Positions 41,566-51,933 of a stretch of 59,917 bases of DNA are shown in pieces. Below the pieces are notes generated by a model. The model worked only from the letters and a program-made list of their open reading frames with translations, had not been told where the DNA came from and did not search any database. The first letter of the stretch is position 1. Each line of letters begins with the position of its first letter. The position numbers and the translations under genes are program-made. This DNA comes from Planctomycetota bacterium (lineage in GTDB: Bacteria > Planctomycetota > PLA2): NCBI GenBank assembly GCA_027297745.1, contig JAPUHK010000023.1, positions 1 through 59,917 on the forward strand, in the 5' to 3' direction.

Positions 41566-44500
41566 GTGCTGATCGTCAAGGGGGCCTCCGAACACAACCT
41601 GCAGTGCGTGGATGTGGAGATCCCGCGCGACGCGCTCACGACGATCACGGGCGTCTCGGGCTCCGGCAAGTCCTCGCTGGCCTTCGACACGATCTACCGC
41701 GAAGGGCAGCGCCGCTTCCTCGAATCGCTGTCGAGCTACGCGCGGCAGTTCCTGGGGGGCATCGAGCGACCCCGCGTCGAGCACGTCGAGGGCCTCAGCC
41801 CGGCGGTCTCGATCGACCAGAAGACGGTCTCGCGCAACCCGCGGTCCACGGTCGGCACGATCACCGAGATCTACGACCACCTGCGGCTGCTCTACGCGCG
41901 GCTGGGCACGCCCGGCTGTCCGGAGTGCCACAAGCCGGTCTCTGCCCAGAGCCCGCAGCAGATCGTGGAGCGCATCCTGCGCGACCTCGACGGCCGGCGC
42001 GCCGTGTTGCTGGCGCCCATGGTGCGGGATCGCAAAGGCGAGTACCGCAAGGAGATCGAGGGCCTGCTCAAGGACGGCTTCGTCCGCGCGCGCATCGACG
42101 GCGAGATCGTGATGCTCGAGCCCGGAATGCGCCTGGAGCGCTACAAGCGCCACACGATCGAGATCGTGATCGACCGCATCGTCGTCGCCCACAAGGCGCG
42201 CTCGCGCATCGCCGAGGGGGTCGAGCGGGCGCTCGAGCGCGGCGACGGCTTCGTCAACGTGCTCGTGGGTGATGCCTTGCTGAGCTTCAGCCGCCACCTG
42301 CACTGCGTGGATTGCGGCGTCGACCTTCCCGAGCTGGAGCCGCGGCTGTTCAGCTTCAACTCGCCGCGCGGCGCGTGTCCCGACTGCGACGGGCTCGGCA
42401 TGCGGCAGGCCGTCGATCCGGACAAGATCGTGGTCGATCCCCTGAAGAGCATCCGCGACGGGGCCTTGTCGGTCGTCACGCGCGGCGGGCATCTGACCTA
42501 CACGCGGGTGCGCGTCGACGAGCTTGCGGCCCTGGTGCCCGTCGACAAGCCGTGGAAGTCGCTGACGGAGCGCCAGCAGAGCCTCGTGCTCTACGGCGCG
42601 GGGCGCGCGCGCGTGAAGCGCAACCGGCGCTGGCAGGGCAAGCGCATGGATCTCGCCATGACGGACTCGATCCGCTACGCCGGGATCATCCCCGCCATGG
42701 AGGAGGCCTGGCTCGAGCGCGGGGCCACCGTCGCCCAGCGCTACCTCTCCGAGTTGCAGTGCAAGAGTTGCGGCGGCCGCCGCCTGCGGTCGGAGGCGCT
42801 GGCGGTGCGCTTTTTGGGCAAGGGGATCGACGAGCTGAGCGCAAGCAGCGTGGATGAGGCTCTGGCTTTCTTCGAAGAGGTCGAGCTGGAGGGCAACGCC
42901 GCCTTGATCGGGCGTGAGATCCTGAAGGAGCTGCGCCAGCGGCTGACCTTCCTGCGCGAGGTCGGGCTCGGCTACCTGACGCTGGACCGCTCCGCGGCCA
43001 CCCTGGCCGGCGGGGAGGCGCAGCGCATCCGGCTGGCGACGCAGATCGGGGCGGGACTCAAGGGCGTGCTCTATGTGCTGGACGAGCCGTCGATCGGCCT
43101 GCACGCGCGTGACAACGAGCGGCTGCTGCGGGCGTTGAAGAGGCTGCGCGACGCGGGCAACACCGTGATCGTGGTCGAGCACGACGACGCCACCATACGC
43201 ACGTCGGATTTCCTGGTCGACATCGGCCCGGGCGCGGGCCGCGAAGGGGGGCGGGTGGTCTGCGCGGGGACGCCGGCCGAGGTCTGGGGCTGCAAGCAGT
43301 CGATCACGGCCGCCTATCTGCGCGGCGACGTCTCCATCCCCGTGCCCGGGACGCGGCGCACGTCCGACCGGGCGCTGGTCGTGCGCGGCGCGCAGCACCA
43401 CAACCTGAAGAAGATCGACGTCCGCTTCCCGCTCGGCGTCTTGATCGGCGTCACGGGCGTCTCCGGCTCGGGGAAGTCGACGCTGGTCAACGACGTCCTG
43501 CGCCGTGCGCTGGCGCAGAAGTTGCATCACAGCCAGCTCAAGCCGGGCAAGCACGAGCGCATCGACGGGCTCGAGCAGATCGACAAGGTGATCGAGATCG
43601 ACCAGGCACCGATCGGGCGCACGCCGCGCAGCAACGCCGCCACCTACACCAAGCTGTGGGCGGACGTGCGTGAGCTGTACGCCAAGCTGCCCGAGGCGCG
43701 CGCACGCGGCTACATGAAGGGCCGCTTCAGCTTCAACGTGAAGGGCGGCCGCTGCGAGACCTGTCTCGGCGCGGGCGTCAAGACGGTCGAGATGCAGTTC
43801 CTGCCCGACGTCGAGATCCGCTGCACCGAGTGCAACACGAGGCGCTTCAACGAGGAGACGCTGGAGATCGAGTTCAAGGGCCGCAACATCGCCGACGTGC
43901 TGGACATGACGGTGGTTGAAGCCTGCGAGTTCTTCGCCGACCACCCGCGGCTGGCCCGCATCCTGGGCATGCTGCGCACGGTGGGTCTCGGTTACCTGCC
44001 GCTCGGGCAGCCGGCCACTACGCTCAGCGGTGGGGAGGCGCAGCGCGTCAAGATCGCCTCTGAGCTGGGGCGCCCCGGCACCGGCAGCACGCTGTACATC
44101 CTCGACGAGCCCACGACGGGCCTGCACCACGAGGACATCAAGAAGCTGATGCGCGGCTTGGAGGGCTTCGTCGAGAAAGGCAACACGGTCATCGTCGTGG
44201 AGCACAACCTCGACGTGATCAAGCGCTGCGACTACTTGATCGATCTCGGGCCGGAGGGTGGGGACGGCGGCGGCAACGTTGTCGTGGCGGGGACGCCGGA
44301 GGAGGTCGCGGCCAGCGCGCAGAGCCATACGGGCAAGGTGCTGCGGCCGGTGTTGCGACCGCGCCGGCCGCGGCCGCCCGCGTCGCGCAAGCGTGTGCGC
44401 AACGGCAAGCGCACGCGCGACCTCATTGTCGAAGGCGCCAGCCTGCACAACCTGCAGGGCGTGTCCGTGCGCGTACCGGCGGATGCGATCACGGTAGTCA

Positions 44501-47313
44501 CGGGACCCTCGGGATCCGGCAAGACCTCGCTGGCCTTCGACACGATCTTCGCCGAAGGCCAACGCCGCTACGTCGAGTCCTTGTCCACCTATGCACGTCG
44601 CTTCCTGGGGCGCATGGACAAGCCGCCTGTGGAGCGCATCGCGGGCCTCGGCCCGGCGATCGCCATCGACCAGCGAAACCGCGGCCGCAGCCCGCGCTCG
44701 ACCGTCGCCACCGCGACCGAGATCCACGACTACCTGCGCCTGCTCTACGCGCGCGCCGGCACGCCGCGTTGCCCCGTGTGCGACAAGGTCATGCGGGCCC
44801 GCGATCCCTCGCGTGAGGCGGCGCGCCTCGTGGGCGAGCACGAGGGCCGCCGTGTGCTCGTGCTGGCTCCGCTGAGGCGCAAGGGCTTGCAGGAGACGGT
44901 CGGCCGCGAAGTGGGGCCGCCGCTCTTGGAGCGCTTCCAGCGCGAGGGCTTCCTGCGGCTGCTGGTCGACGGCCGGGTCCGCATGCTGTCCGAGCCCGGT
45001 GCGCTCGAGGGTGAGGTCGATCTGGTGATCGACCGCATCCAGGTGAAGAGCGGCTCGAAGCGCCGCCTCGCAGAGGCGCTGACGCTCGCCTACCGCGTCG
45101 GGCGCGGACTGGCCGGCGTGATCGACGCGGATGACCCGGCCGCGCCGGATTTCTTCACCGAGCGCCCCGGCTGCGCCGAGCACGGGATCCAGCTGCCCAG
45201 CGAAATGTTGGAGCCTCGCATGTTCAGCTTCAACAGCCACCACGGCGCGTGTCCGGTGTGCCACGGACTCGGCACGCTGCAGTCGGTGGATCCGGCGCAG
45301 GTGCTGCGCTACCCGGGCCGTACGCTCAAGGGCGGCGCTTTCGGCCACGGCGCGGCGCGCTATCTGGTGCAGTCGGGCTGGTACTGGGCGCAGATCGAGG
45401 AAGTCGCCCGGGTCCACGGACTGCCGTTGAAGGACGCGCTGAAGAAGTGGCCGCAACGGGAGTTCGACGTCTTGTTCCGCGGCACGGGCGACCAGACGTA
45501 CTCGATCGACACGCAGATCCGGCGCGGCCGGCGGCGCACGTACCGCCTGCGAACGGAGACGACCTGGCCGGGCGTGTGCACGATCCTGGAAGGTTGGTAC
45601 CGCAAGAGCGGGGGCGGCCGCTGGACCGACCGCATCACCGAAGTGATGCGCACGCGCACTTGCGAGGGGTGCGGCGGCGCGCGCCTGGGGCCGCTGAGCC
45701 GCGGGGTTACGCTCGGCCGCAACCTCACGCTGCCGCAGCTCGTCCGTCAGACGGTGGCCGACGCGCTGGCGACGGTGCAGCGGCTGCGCGTCACCGAACG
45801 CGAGGCCATGGCCGAGGTGCAGGGCGAGATCCTGAGCCGCTTGCGCTTTCTCAAGGCTGTGGGGCTCGGCTACCTCACGCTGGATCGCGCCACGGCCACA
45901 CTTGCGGGGGGCGAGGCGCAGCGCATCCGGCTGGCGACGCAGATCGGCAGCAGCCTGGTGGGCGTGATCTACGTGTTGGACGAGCCGACCATCGGGCTGC
46001 ACCCGCGCGACACGGGGCGGTTGCTCGGCACGCTGCGCGACCTGCGCGACCTGGGGAACACCGTGCTGCTGGTCGAGCACGATGCCGAAACGATCCGCGC
46101 CGCGGACCACGTGATCGACATGGGGCCCGGCGCCGGCCGCCACGGCGGCAAGGTCGTGTTCCAGGGCAGCGTCCAGTCGCTCCTGCGCCGGCGCGGCTCG
46201 TCCACGGCGGGTTACCTCTCAGGCCGCTTGCGCATCGGCCGCCCGCCCGAGCGCGGCGAGGCGCAGGATTGGCTGCGCGTGCAAGGCGCGCGCGTGCACA
46301 ACCTCAAAGACCTGGACGTGGCTTTCCCGGCCGCCCGGCTGACCTGCATCACGGGCGTCTCCGGCTCCGGAAAGTCGACGCTGCTCTTGGACGTGGTTTG
46401 GAACGCGGCCGAGCGCGCCATGGCCGAAGAGGACCACGGCGGCGGGAAGGGCTTTGACCAGTTCGACACCGTGTACGTAGTGGATCAGTTGCCGCTCGGT
46501 TCTACGCCCGCCTCGAACCCGGCCACGTACACGAAGCTGTTCGACCCCATCCGCAAGCTCTTCGCGAAGCTTCCGGAGGCGCGCATGCGCGGCTACGACC
46601 CGGGCCGCTTCAGCTTCAACCGCCCGGGCGGACGCTGCGAAGGGTGCGAGGGGCGGGGAGCGCTGCGCGTCGAGATGCACTTCCTGGCGGACGTGTGGGT
46701 GCCGTGCGAGGACTGCCGCGGGCGGCGCTACAACCCCGAGACGCTGCAGGTGAAGTTCAAGGGCAAGTCGATCGCCGACGTGCTGGACATGGAGGTCTCC
46801 GACGCGCGCGAGCTGTTCAAGGACATTCCCCAGGTGCACAAGACGCTGAAGGTGCTGGACGAGATCGGCCTCGGGTACCTGGCGCTCGGGCAGCCGGCGA
46901 CGACGCTCAGCGGCGGGGAGGCGCAGCGGGTGAAGCTGGCGGCCGAGTTGGTCCGGGGCGGCGCTGGGCAGACGCTGTACCTGCTGGACGAGCCCACGAC
47001 CGGGCTGCATCCGAGCGACGTGGACCGGCTGGTGGGTGTGCTGCACCGCCTGGTGGATGCGGGCAACACCGTGATCGTGGTCGAGCACAACCTGGACCTG
47101 ATCGGCGCATCGGATTGGATCATCGACCTGGGTCCCGAGGGCGGCGACGAGGGGGGTGAGATCGTCGCCGTGGGGCCGCCGTCGGAGATCGCCGCCTCGC
47201 GCGGCTCGCACACGGGGCGCTTCCTAATCGCCAAGGAAGCCAAGGAAGCCAAGAGCGCCAAGGAGGCGAAGCGGGCCAGGGTCAAGAGGGATCCGCGGCA
47301 AGCCCGGGCCTAG
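41566..47313 (+). CDS. uvrA: Tandem (fused double) UvrA excinuclease subunit
   Basis: 1,915 residues, about twice the normal length: two UvrA copies in one chain joined near residue 940. UvrA finds bulky DNA lesions for UvrB and UvrC. Four ABC ATPase halves are present, with Walker A loops near 29-37 (TGVSGSGKS), 630, 979 (TGPSGSGKT) and 1,596, and LSGGE or LAGGE signatures. The C-terminal zinc finger is complete in both copies (CETC..CTEC and CEGC..CEDC). In the second copy the finger before the FSFNS segment has CAEH instead of CxxC. Chlamydiae have a similar fused UvrA. The end is a KEAK-type repeat tail. Confidence 0.95.
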   Translation: MLIVKGASEHNLQCVDVEIPRDALTTITGVSGSGKSSLAFDTIYREGQRRFLESLSSYARQFLGGIERPRVEHVEGLSPAVSIDQKTVSRNPRSTVGTITEIYDHLRLLYARLGTPGCPECHKPVSAQSPQQIVERILRDLDGRRAVLLAPMVRDRKGEYRKEIEGLLKDGFVRARIDGEIVMLEPGMRLERYKRHTIEIVIDRIVVAHKARSRIAEGVERALERGDGFVNVLVGDALLSFSRHLHCVDCGVDLPELEPRLFSFNSPRGACPDCDGLGMRQAVDPDKIVVDPLKSIRDGALSVVTRGGHLTYTRVRVDELAALVPVDKPWKSLTERQQSLVLYGAGRARVKRNRRWQGKRMDLAMTDSIRYAGIIPAMEEAWLERGATVAQRYLSELQCKSCGGRRLRSEALAVRFLGKGIDELSASSVDEALAFFEEVELEGNAALIGREILKELRQRLTFLREVGLGYLTLDRSAATLAGGEAQRIRLATQIGAGLKGVLYVLDEPSIGLHARDNERLLRALKRLRDAGNTVIVVEHDDATIRTSDFLVDIGPGAGREGGRVVCAGTPAEVWGCKQSITAAYLRGDVSIPVPGTRRTSDRALVVRGAQHHNLKKIDVRFPLGVLIGVTGVSGSGKSTLVNDVLRRALAQKLHHSQLKPGKHERIDGLEQIDKVIEIDQAPIGRTPRSNAATYTKLWADVRELYAKLPEARARGYMKGRFSFNVKGGRCETCLGAGVKTVEMQFLPDVEIRCTECNTRRFNEETLEIEFKGRNIADVLDMTVVEACEFFADHPRLARILGMLRTVGLGYLPLGQPATTLSGGEAQRVKIASELGRPGTGSTLYILDEPTTGLHHEDIKKLMRGLEGFVEKGNTVIVVEHNLDVIKRCDYLIDLGPEGGDGGGNVVVAGTPEEVAASAQSHTGKVLRPVLRPRRPRPPASRKRVRNGKRTRDLIVEGASLHNLQGVSVRVPADAITVVTGPSGSGKTSLAFDTIFAEGQRRYVESLSTYARRFLGRMDKPPVERIAGLGPAIAIDQRNRGRSPRSTVATATEIHDYLRLLYARAGTPRCPVCDKVMRARDPSREAARLVGEHEGRRVLVLAPLRRKGLQETVGREVGPPLLERFQREGFLRLLVDGRVRMLSEPGALEGEVDLVIDRIQVKSGSKRRLAEALTLAYRVGRGLAGVIDADDPAAPDFFTERPGCAEHGIQLPSEMLEPRMFSFNSHHGACPVCHGLGTLQSVDPAQVLRYPGRTLKGGAFGHGAARYLVQSGWYWAQIEEVARVHGLPLKDALKKWPQREFDVLFRGTGDQTYSIDTQIRRGRRRTYRLRTETTWPGVCTILEGWYRKSGGGRWTDRITEVMRTRTCEGCGGARLGPLSRGVTLGRNLTLPQLVRQTVADALATVQRLRVTEREAMAEVQGEILSRLRFLKAVGLGYLTLDRATATLAGGEAQRIRLATQIGSSLVGVIYVLDEPTIGLHPRDTGRLLGTLRDLRDLGNTVLLVEHDAETIRAADHVIDMGPGAGRHGGKVVFQGSVQSLLRRRGSSTAGYLSGRLRIGRPPERGEAQDWLRVQGARVHNLKDLDVAFPAARLTCITGVSGSGKSTLLLDVVWNAAERAMAEEDHGGGKGFDQFDTVYVVDQLPLGSTPASNPATYTKLFDPIRKLFAKLPEARMRGYDPGRFSFNRPGGRCEGCEGRGALRVEMHFLADVWVPCEDCRGRRYNPETLQVKFKGKSIADVLDMEVSDARELFKDIPQVHKTLKVLDEIGLGYLALGQPATTLSGGEAQRVKLAAELVRGGAGQTLYLLDEPTTGLHPSDVDRLVGVLHRLVDAGNTVIVVEHNLDLIGASDWIIDLGPEGGDEGGEIVAVGPPSEIAASRGSHTGRFLIAKEAKEAKSAKEAKRARVKRDPRQARA
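47230..47274 (+). repeat. Five 9-nt GCCAAGGAA-type repeats in the uvrA 3' end
   Basis: GCCAAGGAA, GCCAAGGAA, GCCAAGAGC, GCCAAGGAG and GCGAAGCGG run in frame and encode the tail [15 protein letters not shown]. The word is the same as in the repeat at the yidD end. Confidence 0.75.
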
Positions 47314-47320
47314 GGCTTGC
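47298..47320 (+). terminator. Hairpin over the uvrA stop codon
   Basis: GCAAGCCC (47298-47305) pairs perfectly with GGGCTTGC (47313-47320) across a 7-nt loop. No U-tract follows, so termination is uncertain. Confidence 0.4.
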
Positions 47321-47369
47321 TCACCGCCGCCTCCGCGAGCTTACGATGGTCCCGGAAGGGAGGTGATCG

Positions 47370-47954
47370 ATGCGACGCATCACGTGCCTGCTTGTGATCG
47401 TACTGCTCTGCGGCGGGCTCTCCTCACTGCAAGCGGAGGAGACGGCAGGCGACGAAGCCCAGGCTAAGATCAAGGCGCTGGAGAGGGAGCTGGCCGTCTT
47501 GAAGCGCGCGCTGGCGTACTTCCAGGGGCGATCAAAGCCCCGTACCCGCGCGAGCAGCCGCGACCTCCTGTCGGACCTGAAGAACCTCCGCCAACTCGTC
47601 GTGCTGGTCAGGCTGAGCCGCGAGGGGCCGCCTGCCGCGGACGGGCGTCTCGACATCTACCGCTTCGTGCGGAGCGAAGAGATCGCCGACGAACACTTCG
47701 ACGTCTTCACGAGCCACCGCTGCGGGATCCGGCCCACCAACGCGGAGATCAAGGCGGGCGACTACACGCACTTTCCCTTCGGCCGCTACAAGGGAGCCCG
47801 AGTCCTGGGCACATTGCCCGCGACGCCGTGGCTCTGGGAGCGCTACCCGCACCCCGACGGCCAGCGAGTGGTGGGCTACTCCAACGGGACCGCCAAAAGG
47901 ATCCCCGAGGCTGAGTTCCAGGCCCTGATGAAGAAGCACGGCCAGGACCCCTAG
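47370..47954 (+). CDS. Secreted hypothetical protein with coiled-coil segment
   Basis: 194 residues from ATG 47370 with a strong GGGAGGTGA ribosome site and a TACGAT -10 box at 47342-47347. A signal peptide (ITCLLVIVLLCGGLSSLQA) is followed by a charged helix at about 30-55 (AQAKIKALERELAVLKRALA) that could form a coiled coil. The rest has no recognised motif (HFPFGRYKGARVLGTLPATP). Function unknown. Confidence 0.7.
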   Translation: MRRITCLLVIVLLCGGLSSLQAEETAGDEAQAKIKALERELAVLKRALAYFQGRSKPRTRASSRDLLSDLKNLRQLVVLVRLSREGPPAADGRLDIYRFVRSEEIADEHFDVFTSHRCGIRPTNAEIKAGDYTHFPFGRYKGARVLGTLPATPWLWERYPHPDGQRVVGYSNGTAKRIPEAEFQALMKKHGQDP

Positions 47955-48202
47955 CCCCCTGCTGCACGGAGGGTTTAGGGGCCCGCTGCTGAGCCCCGGG
48001 CCGGCCCGCCCGGGCCCCATGGGTGCGTGGTGTGGGGCCGGACCGCCCGCAAGCGACCCGTTCGTAGACACTTAGGCGGATCTGCCGGGGGCTGGGCCGG
48101 AGCCCGTGTTGCACTGGAGCTTGCCCCTGAGTACCGTATAGGGTTCAACGGGCCCATAGGCTTCAGACGCTTTGAAACCGCAGCAAGAGGACCCGTTCCC
48201 GC

Positions 48203-49882
48203 ATGGAGGGCCGTCCTCAAAACCCCCTGATCGTCCAAAGCGACCACACGGTCCTGGTCGAGGTGGACGGTCCCCGCTACCCGGAGGCCCGGGACGCCCT
48301 GGCGCCCTTCGCGGAGCTGGTCAAGTCGCCGGAGCACATCCACACCTACCGCATCACCCCTCTCAGCATCTGGAACGCGCGGGCCGCCGGGCACCGCGCC
48401 GAGGAGATGGTCGGGGTGCTCACCTCCCTGGCCAAATACCCGGTCCCCCAGAACGTAGTGCGCGACATCCAGGACTACGCCGACCGCTACGGCCGCGTGC
48501 GGCTGGTGGCCGACGGGGACGACCTCCTGCTCGAGGCGGACGACCCCCGGCTGATCACCGAGGCCTGGGGCAGCACCGCGGTACGCAAGCACCTGATCCA
48601 GAAGGTCTCGCCCTTGCGTCTGCGGGTCGACCCCACCATGCGCGGCCACGTCAAGCAGGCCATGATCCGGCTCGGTTACCCGGTCGAGGACCTGGCCGGC
48701 TACGTCGAGGGCGGCAAGCTGGATCTCGAGTTGCGCGACCGGACCTCCGCGGGCCTCGAGTTCGGCCTGCGGCCCTACCAGACGGACGCGGTCGACGCCT
48801 TCTGGGCGGGCGGCACCGCGCGCGGCGGCTCCGGCGTGATCGTGCTGCCGTGCGGCGCCGGCAAGACCATCGTCGGCATGGGTGCCATTGCGCGCATCGG
48901 GCGCAAGACGCTGATCCTGACCACGAACCTGACTGCGGTGCGGCAGTGGCAGGAGGAGTTGCGCGACAAATGCAACGTCGCCGACGAGGACATCGGCGAG
49001 TACACGAGTCGCGCGAAGGAGATCCGCCCGATCACCGTCTCCACCTATCAGATCCTCACGTACCGCCGGTCGAAGACGGAGGAGTTCAAGCACTTCGCCC
49101 TCTTCAGCCGGAACGACTGGGGTCTGATCATCTACGACGAGGTGCATCTGCTGCCCGCGCCGGTCTTCCGTTTCACGGCGGAGATCCAGGCCACGCGCCG
49201 GCTGGGCCTGACGGCCACGCTCGTGCGCGAGGATGGCAAGGAAGAGGACGTGTTCACGCTGATCGGCCCCAAGCGCTGCGACGTGCCCTGGAAGGTGCTC
49301 GAGCGCCAGGGGTTCATCGCGCAAGCGGCCTGCACCGAGGTGCGCATCCCGATGAGCGACGACGACCGCACCCGCTACGCGTCGGCGGACCGGCGCCAGA
49401 AGTTCCGCATCGCGTCGGAGAACGCGAACAAGCTGTCGACGCTCACGCGTCTCCTGAGCGCCCACGACGGGGACCTGGTGCTCGTGATCGGGCAGTACCT
49501 GCGCCAGCTGCGCAAGATCGCCCTGGTCACGGGCTCGGCCCTGATCACGGGCCGCACCCCGAACGACGAGCGGACCCGGCTCTACGACAGCTTCAAGAAC
49601 GGCGAGATCCGCCGGCTGATCGTTTCCAAGGTGGGGAACTTCGCCATCGATCTGCCCGACGCGAACGTCCTGGTCCAGGTCTCCGGCACTTTCGGCAGCC
49701 GGCAGGAGGAGGCGCAGCGTCTGGGCCGCATCCTGCGTCCCAAGCAGGGCGACGGCCGCGCGCACTTCTATTCGCTGGTGACGCGCGACACGCTCGACCA
49801 GGACTACGCGCAGAACCGCCAGCTCTTCCTGACGGAGCAGGGGTACAGCTACCGGATCATCGACGATCGGGAGGTGGGATGA
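48203..49882 (+). CDS. XPB/Rad25-type DNA helicase
   Basis: 559 residues. Superfamily 2 helicase of the XPB kind found in actinobacteria and some other bacteria as well as archaea and eukaryotes. N-terminal helicase-associated domain (about 1-185), then Walker A LPCGAGKT near 214-221, DEVH box at 312-315, the XPB-specific RED-like loop (VREDGKEED) and the C-terminal motif with RLGRILRPKQG. Likely role: DNA repair or duplex opening during nucleotide excision repair. Its stop overlaps the next gene (ATGA), the conserved partner. The 248 nt upstream hold no gene I can support. Confidence 0.93.
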   Translation: MEGRPQNPLIVQSDHTVLVEVDGPRYPEARDALAPFAELVKSPEHIHTYRITPLSIWNARAAGHRAEEMVGVLTSLAKYPVPQNVVRDIQDYADRYGRVRLVADGDDLLLEADDPRLITEAWGSTAVRKHLIQKVSPLRLRVDPTMRGHVKQAMIRLGYPVEDLAGYVEGGKLDLELRDRTSAGLEFGLRPYQTDAVDAFWAGGTARGGSGVIVLPCGAGKTIVGMGAIARIGRKTLILTTNLTAVRQWQEELRDKCNVADEDIGEYTSRAKEIRPITVSTYQILTYRRSKTEEFKHFALFSRNDWGLIIYDEVHLLPAPVFRFTAEIQATRRLGLTATLVREDGKEEDVFTLIGPKRCDVPWKVLERQGFIAQAACTEVRIPMSDDDRTRYASADRRQKFRIASENANKLSTLTRLLSAHDGDLVLVIGQYLRQLRKIALVTGSALITGRTPNDERTRLYDSFKNGEIRRLIVSKVGNFAIDLPDANVLVQVSGTFGSRQEEAQRLGRILRPKQGDGRAHFYSLVTRDTLDQDYAQNRQLFLTEQGYSYRIIDDREVG

Positions 49883-51933
49883 GCGCCCCCGGTCGGCGTC
49901 CCAAGCGCGACCCGAAGGGGCCGGACAAGCTCAAGCTGCGCGGGCACCTGCAGAAGAGCACGCCGGCCGAGCTGGAGGAGATCCACCGCTTCTGGAGCCC
50001 GCACGACAAGAACCCGCGCACGCGGGACGAGCTCGTGGAGCGTCTGCGCCGGCTCATGTCGGACGAAAGCGTCGTGCACGCCAAGGTCGACCTGCTGAGC
50101 GAGAAGGTGCGCGACGTGCTGCTGGCGCTCTTGCGCAAGGACAACTACGCCTCGGACCTGCAGGGCCTGTACAAGGGCGTCGACGGTCTCGAGTTCGAGC
50201 ACTACGAGGCGGAAGCGGCGCTGACCGCGCTGAGCCGCCGGGGGTTCGTGCGCGTGCAGCGCGCGCGGGACTGGCTGCACTACGGGCGCAACACGTTCGT
50301 GGTCCCCGTGGAAACCGCGCGCGTGCTGCGCGGTCTCGCCGGGACCGATCAGCGCAGCCTGCATGAGGTCTTCGTGCATGCCTCCTTCCAGCCCTTCGGC
50401 GCGGACCCGCAGAACCGCAACCCGGCGGGGCCGCTGCCCGACTCGGTCGAGGATGCGATCGGGGAGTTGCCGCGCGGCCCGCTGCCGCGCATCGCGCGGC
50501 TGGTGATCGAGAAGTTCGGCGGCATCATCACGCTGCACGAGTTCAACGAGAAGAACCGTTCCTTCAACGGCGGGGCGGGCGGCCGGCGCCCGCGCTGGGA
50601 GAGCAGGCGCTTCGTGCGCGAGTTCACACCCCGCGGCCTGGGCACCGTAGGACACCTCGACCTGCGCGGCCACGGCCTCGGTTTGGACGACGACGCGCTG
50701 GTGTTCTTCTACGAGGTCGTCGAGCGCTACCTGCTCGACCGGAGCGCCGAGGTCCCGCAGTACGACACCATCCTGCGCGGGCGTGGCGACCTGATGAGCG
50801 ATGTGGTGGGGGCGCTGACTTTCATCCGCGACGCGGAAGTGCGCGTGGGCAAGGACGGGAAGGTTTACAAGGCGGCCCGCGAGCGCATGGCGGAGGCGTT
50901 CGTCTTCCCGCTGCAGCCGCTGATCGAGCGCGAGGAGCTCGGGCGCCGCGTGCTGACCATGTTGCAGGGACTGGGACTGGTGGAGACCACCGCGGACGGC
51001 CATCTGGCGCTCACCGCCGAGGGAGCCGAGTGGTCGCACAAGCCGCTCCTCCAAAAGGTGCGCGAGGCCTACGATGCGCTCTGCCAGGAAGGGCAGAAGA
51101 CGCTGAGGTCGCGCCATGCGGAGCGTTTGCGCCAAAAGCTCGTCGAGCTTCTGGCCGGCGACGAGCAGGAGGCGGAACGCAACGGGGAAGAGCCGTGGAC
51201 GTGGGGCCTGAGCCTCGCCATGCGCGCGCGGAACCGCTACCTGATCGACCTGTCCGGCGAGAAGCCGTCCGCCACGCCCGGCGACCTGGCCGTGCGACAC
51301 GGCGCGCTCACGGAGCTCGGGCTGCTGGCGCAAGATCTGGTCCTCAAGCTGTTCTTCCCGCTCGGACTCGTGGACGTCGCCATGCGCGGCGACGAGGCCG
51401 TGGCCGTGCGCTTGTCGAGCCTGGGCCGCCGTCTGTTTTCGGGTGAGCCGGAAAAGGACGGGGAGCAGCCGCGCCCGATCATCATCAATCCCGATTTCGA
51501 GATGATCGTGTTGCCCGAGGGGGACGTGGACGACCTGCTCCATGCGTTGGACCGCATCGCCGTGCGCGTCAAGCAGGACGAGGTCGTGCACTGCCGGCTG
51601 GATCAGCAGCGCGTGCAGCGCGCGTCCGTGGAGGGTCTCGGCTCGGATCGAATCCTGGCACTCTTGCGCGATCATTCGCGGGCGGAGTTGCCGCAGAACG
51701 TGGAATACTCCATCCGTACGTGGTGCCAGGACGTGCGTTCCGCGAAGCTCGAGCGGGGCATCCTGTGCACCGTGAGCGATCCCGCCGTGGTGGACACCAT
51801 CCTGGGCCATCCAACGCTGAAGGGCTGCGTCGCCCGGGTGGTCACACCCACGACCCTGTTCCTGAACGAGAAGGCCACGGAGAAGAAGATCCTCCAGGAC
51901 CTGCGGGCGCTCGGCGTGCACGTGGTGGTATGA
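49879..51933 (+). CDS. XPB-associated protein with XPB/Ssl2 N-terminal-like domain
   Basis: 684 residues from ATG 49879. It resembles the large protein encoded beside bacterial XPB in mycobacteria (the Rv0862c type): a winged-helix rich N-terminal half (LLSEKVRDVLLALLRKDNYA, LTALSRRGFVRVQR) and a C-terminal part with IINPDFEMIVLPEGDVDDLL that matches the helicase-associated domain found in XPB/Ssl2. No ATPase motif. It presumably partners or regulates the helicase in front, with which it is translationally coupled. It overlaps the next gene start by 4 nt. Confidence 0.85.
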   Translation: MSAPGRRPKRDPKGPDKLKLRGHLQKSTPAELEEIHRFWSPHDKNPRTRDELVERLRRLMSDESVVHAKVDLLSEKVRDVLLALLRKDNYASDLQGLYKGVDGLEFEHYEAEAALTALSRRGFVRVQRARDWLHYGRNTFVVPVETARVLRGLAGTDQRSLHEVFVHASFQPFGADPQNRNPAGPLPDSVEDAIGELPRGPLPRIARLVIEKFGGIITLHEFNEKNRSFNGGAGGRRPRWESRRFVREFTPRGLGTVGHLDLRGHGLGLDDDALVFFYEVVERYLLDRSAEVPQYDTILRGRGDLMSDVVGALTFIRDAEVRVGKDGKVYKAARERMAEAFVFPLQPLIEREELGRRVLTMLQGLGLVETTADGHLALTAEGAEWSHKPLLQKVREAYDALCQEGQKTLRSRHAERLRQKLVELLAGDEQEAERNGEEPWTWGLSLAMRARNRYLIDLSGEKPSATPGDLAVRHGALTELGLLAQDLVLKLFFPLGLVDVAMRGDEAVAVRLSSLGRRLFSGEPEKDGEQPRPIIINPDFEMIVLPEGDVDDLLHALDRIAVRVKQDEVVHCRLDQQRVQRASVEGLGSDRILALLRDHSRAELPQNVEYSIRTWCQDVRSAKLERGILCTVSDPAVVDTILGHPTLKGCVARVVTPTTLFLNEKATEKKILQDLRALGVHVVV

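Noticed and set aside
41197-46143. Very long open frame (about 1,650 codons) antisense to uvrA
   Set aside because: It is a shadow created by the high G+C and codon bias of uvrA: it has no motif, is rich in Arg, Ala and His, and the sense frame is a clear UvrA.
47955-48202. Small gene or RNA in the 248-nt gap before the XPB helicase
   Set aside because: No frame with a start signal or recognisable product on either strand; a possible TTGCAC/TACCGT promoter pair near 48109-48137 is too weak to list.
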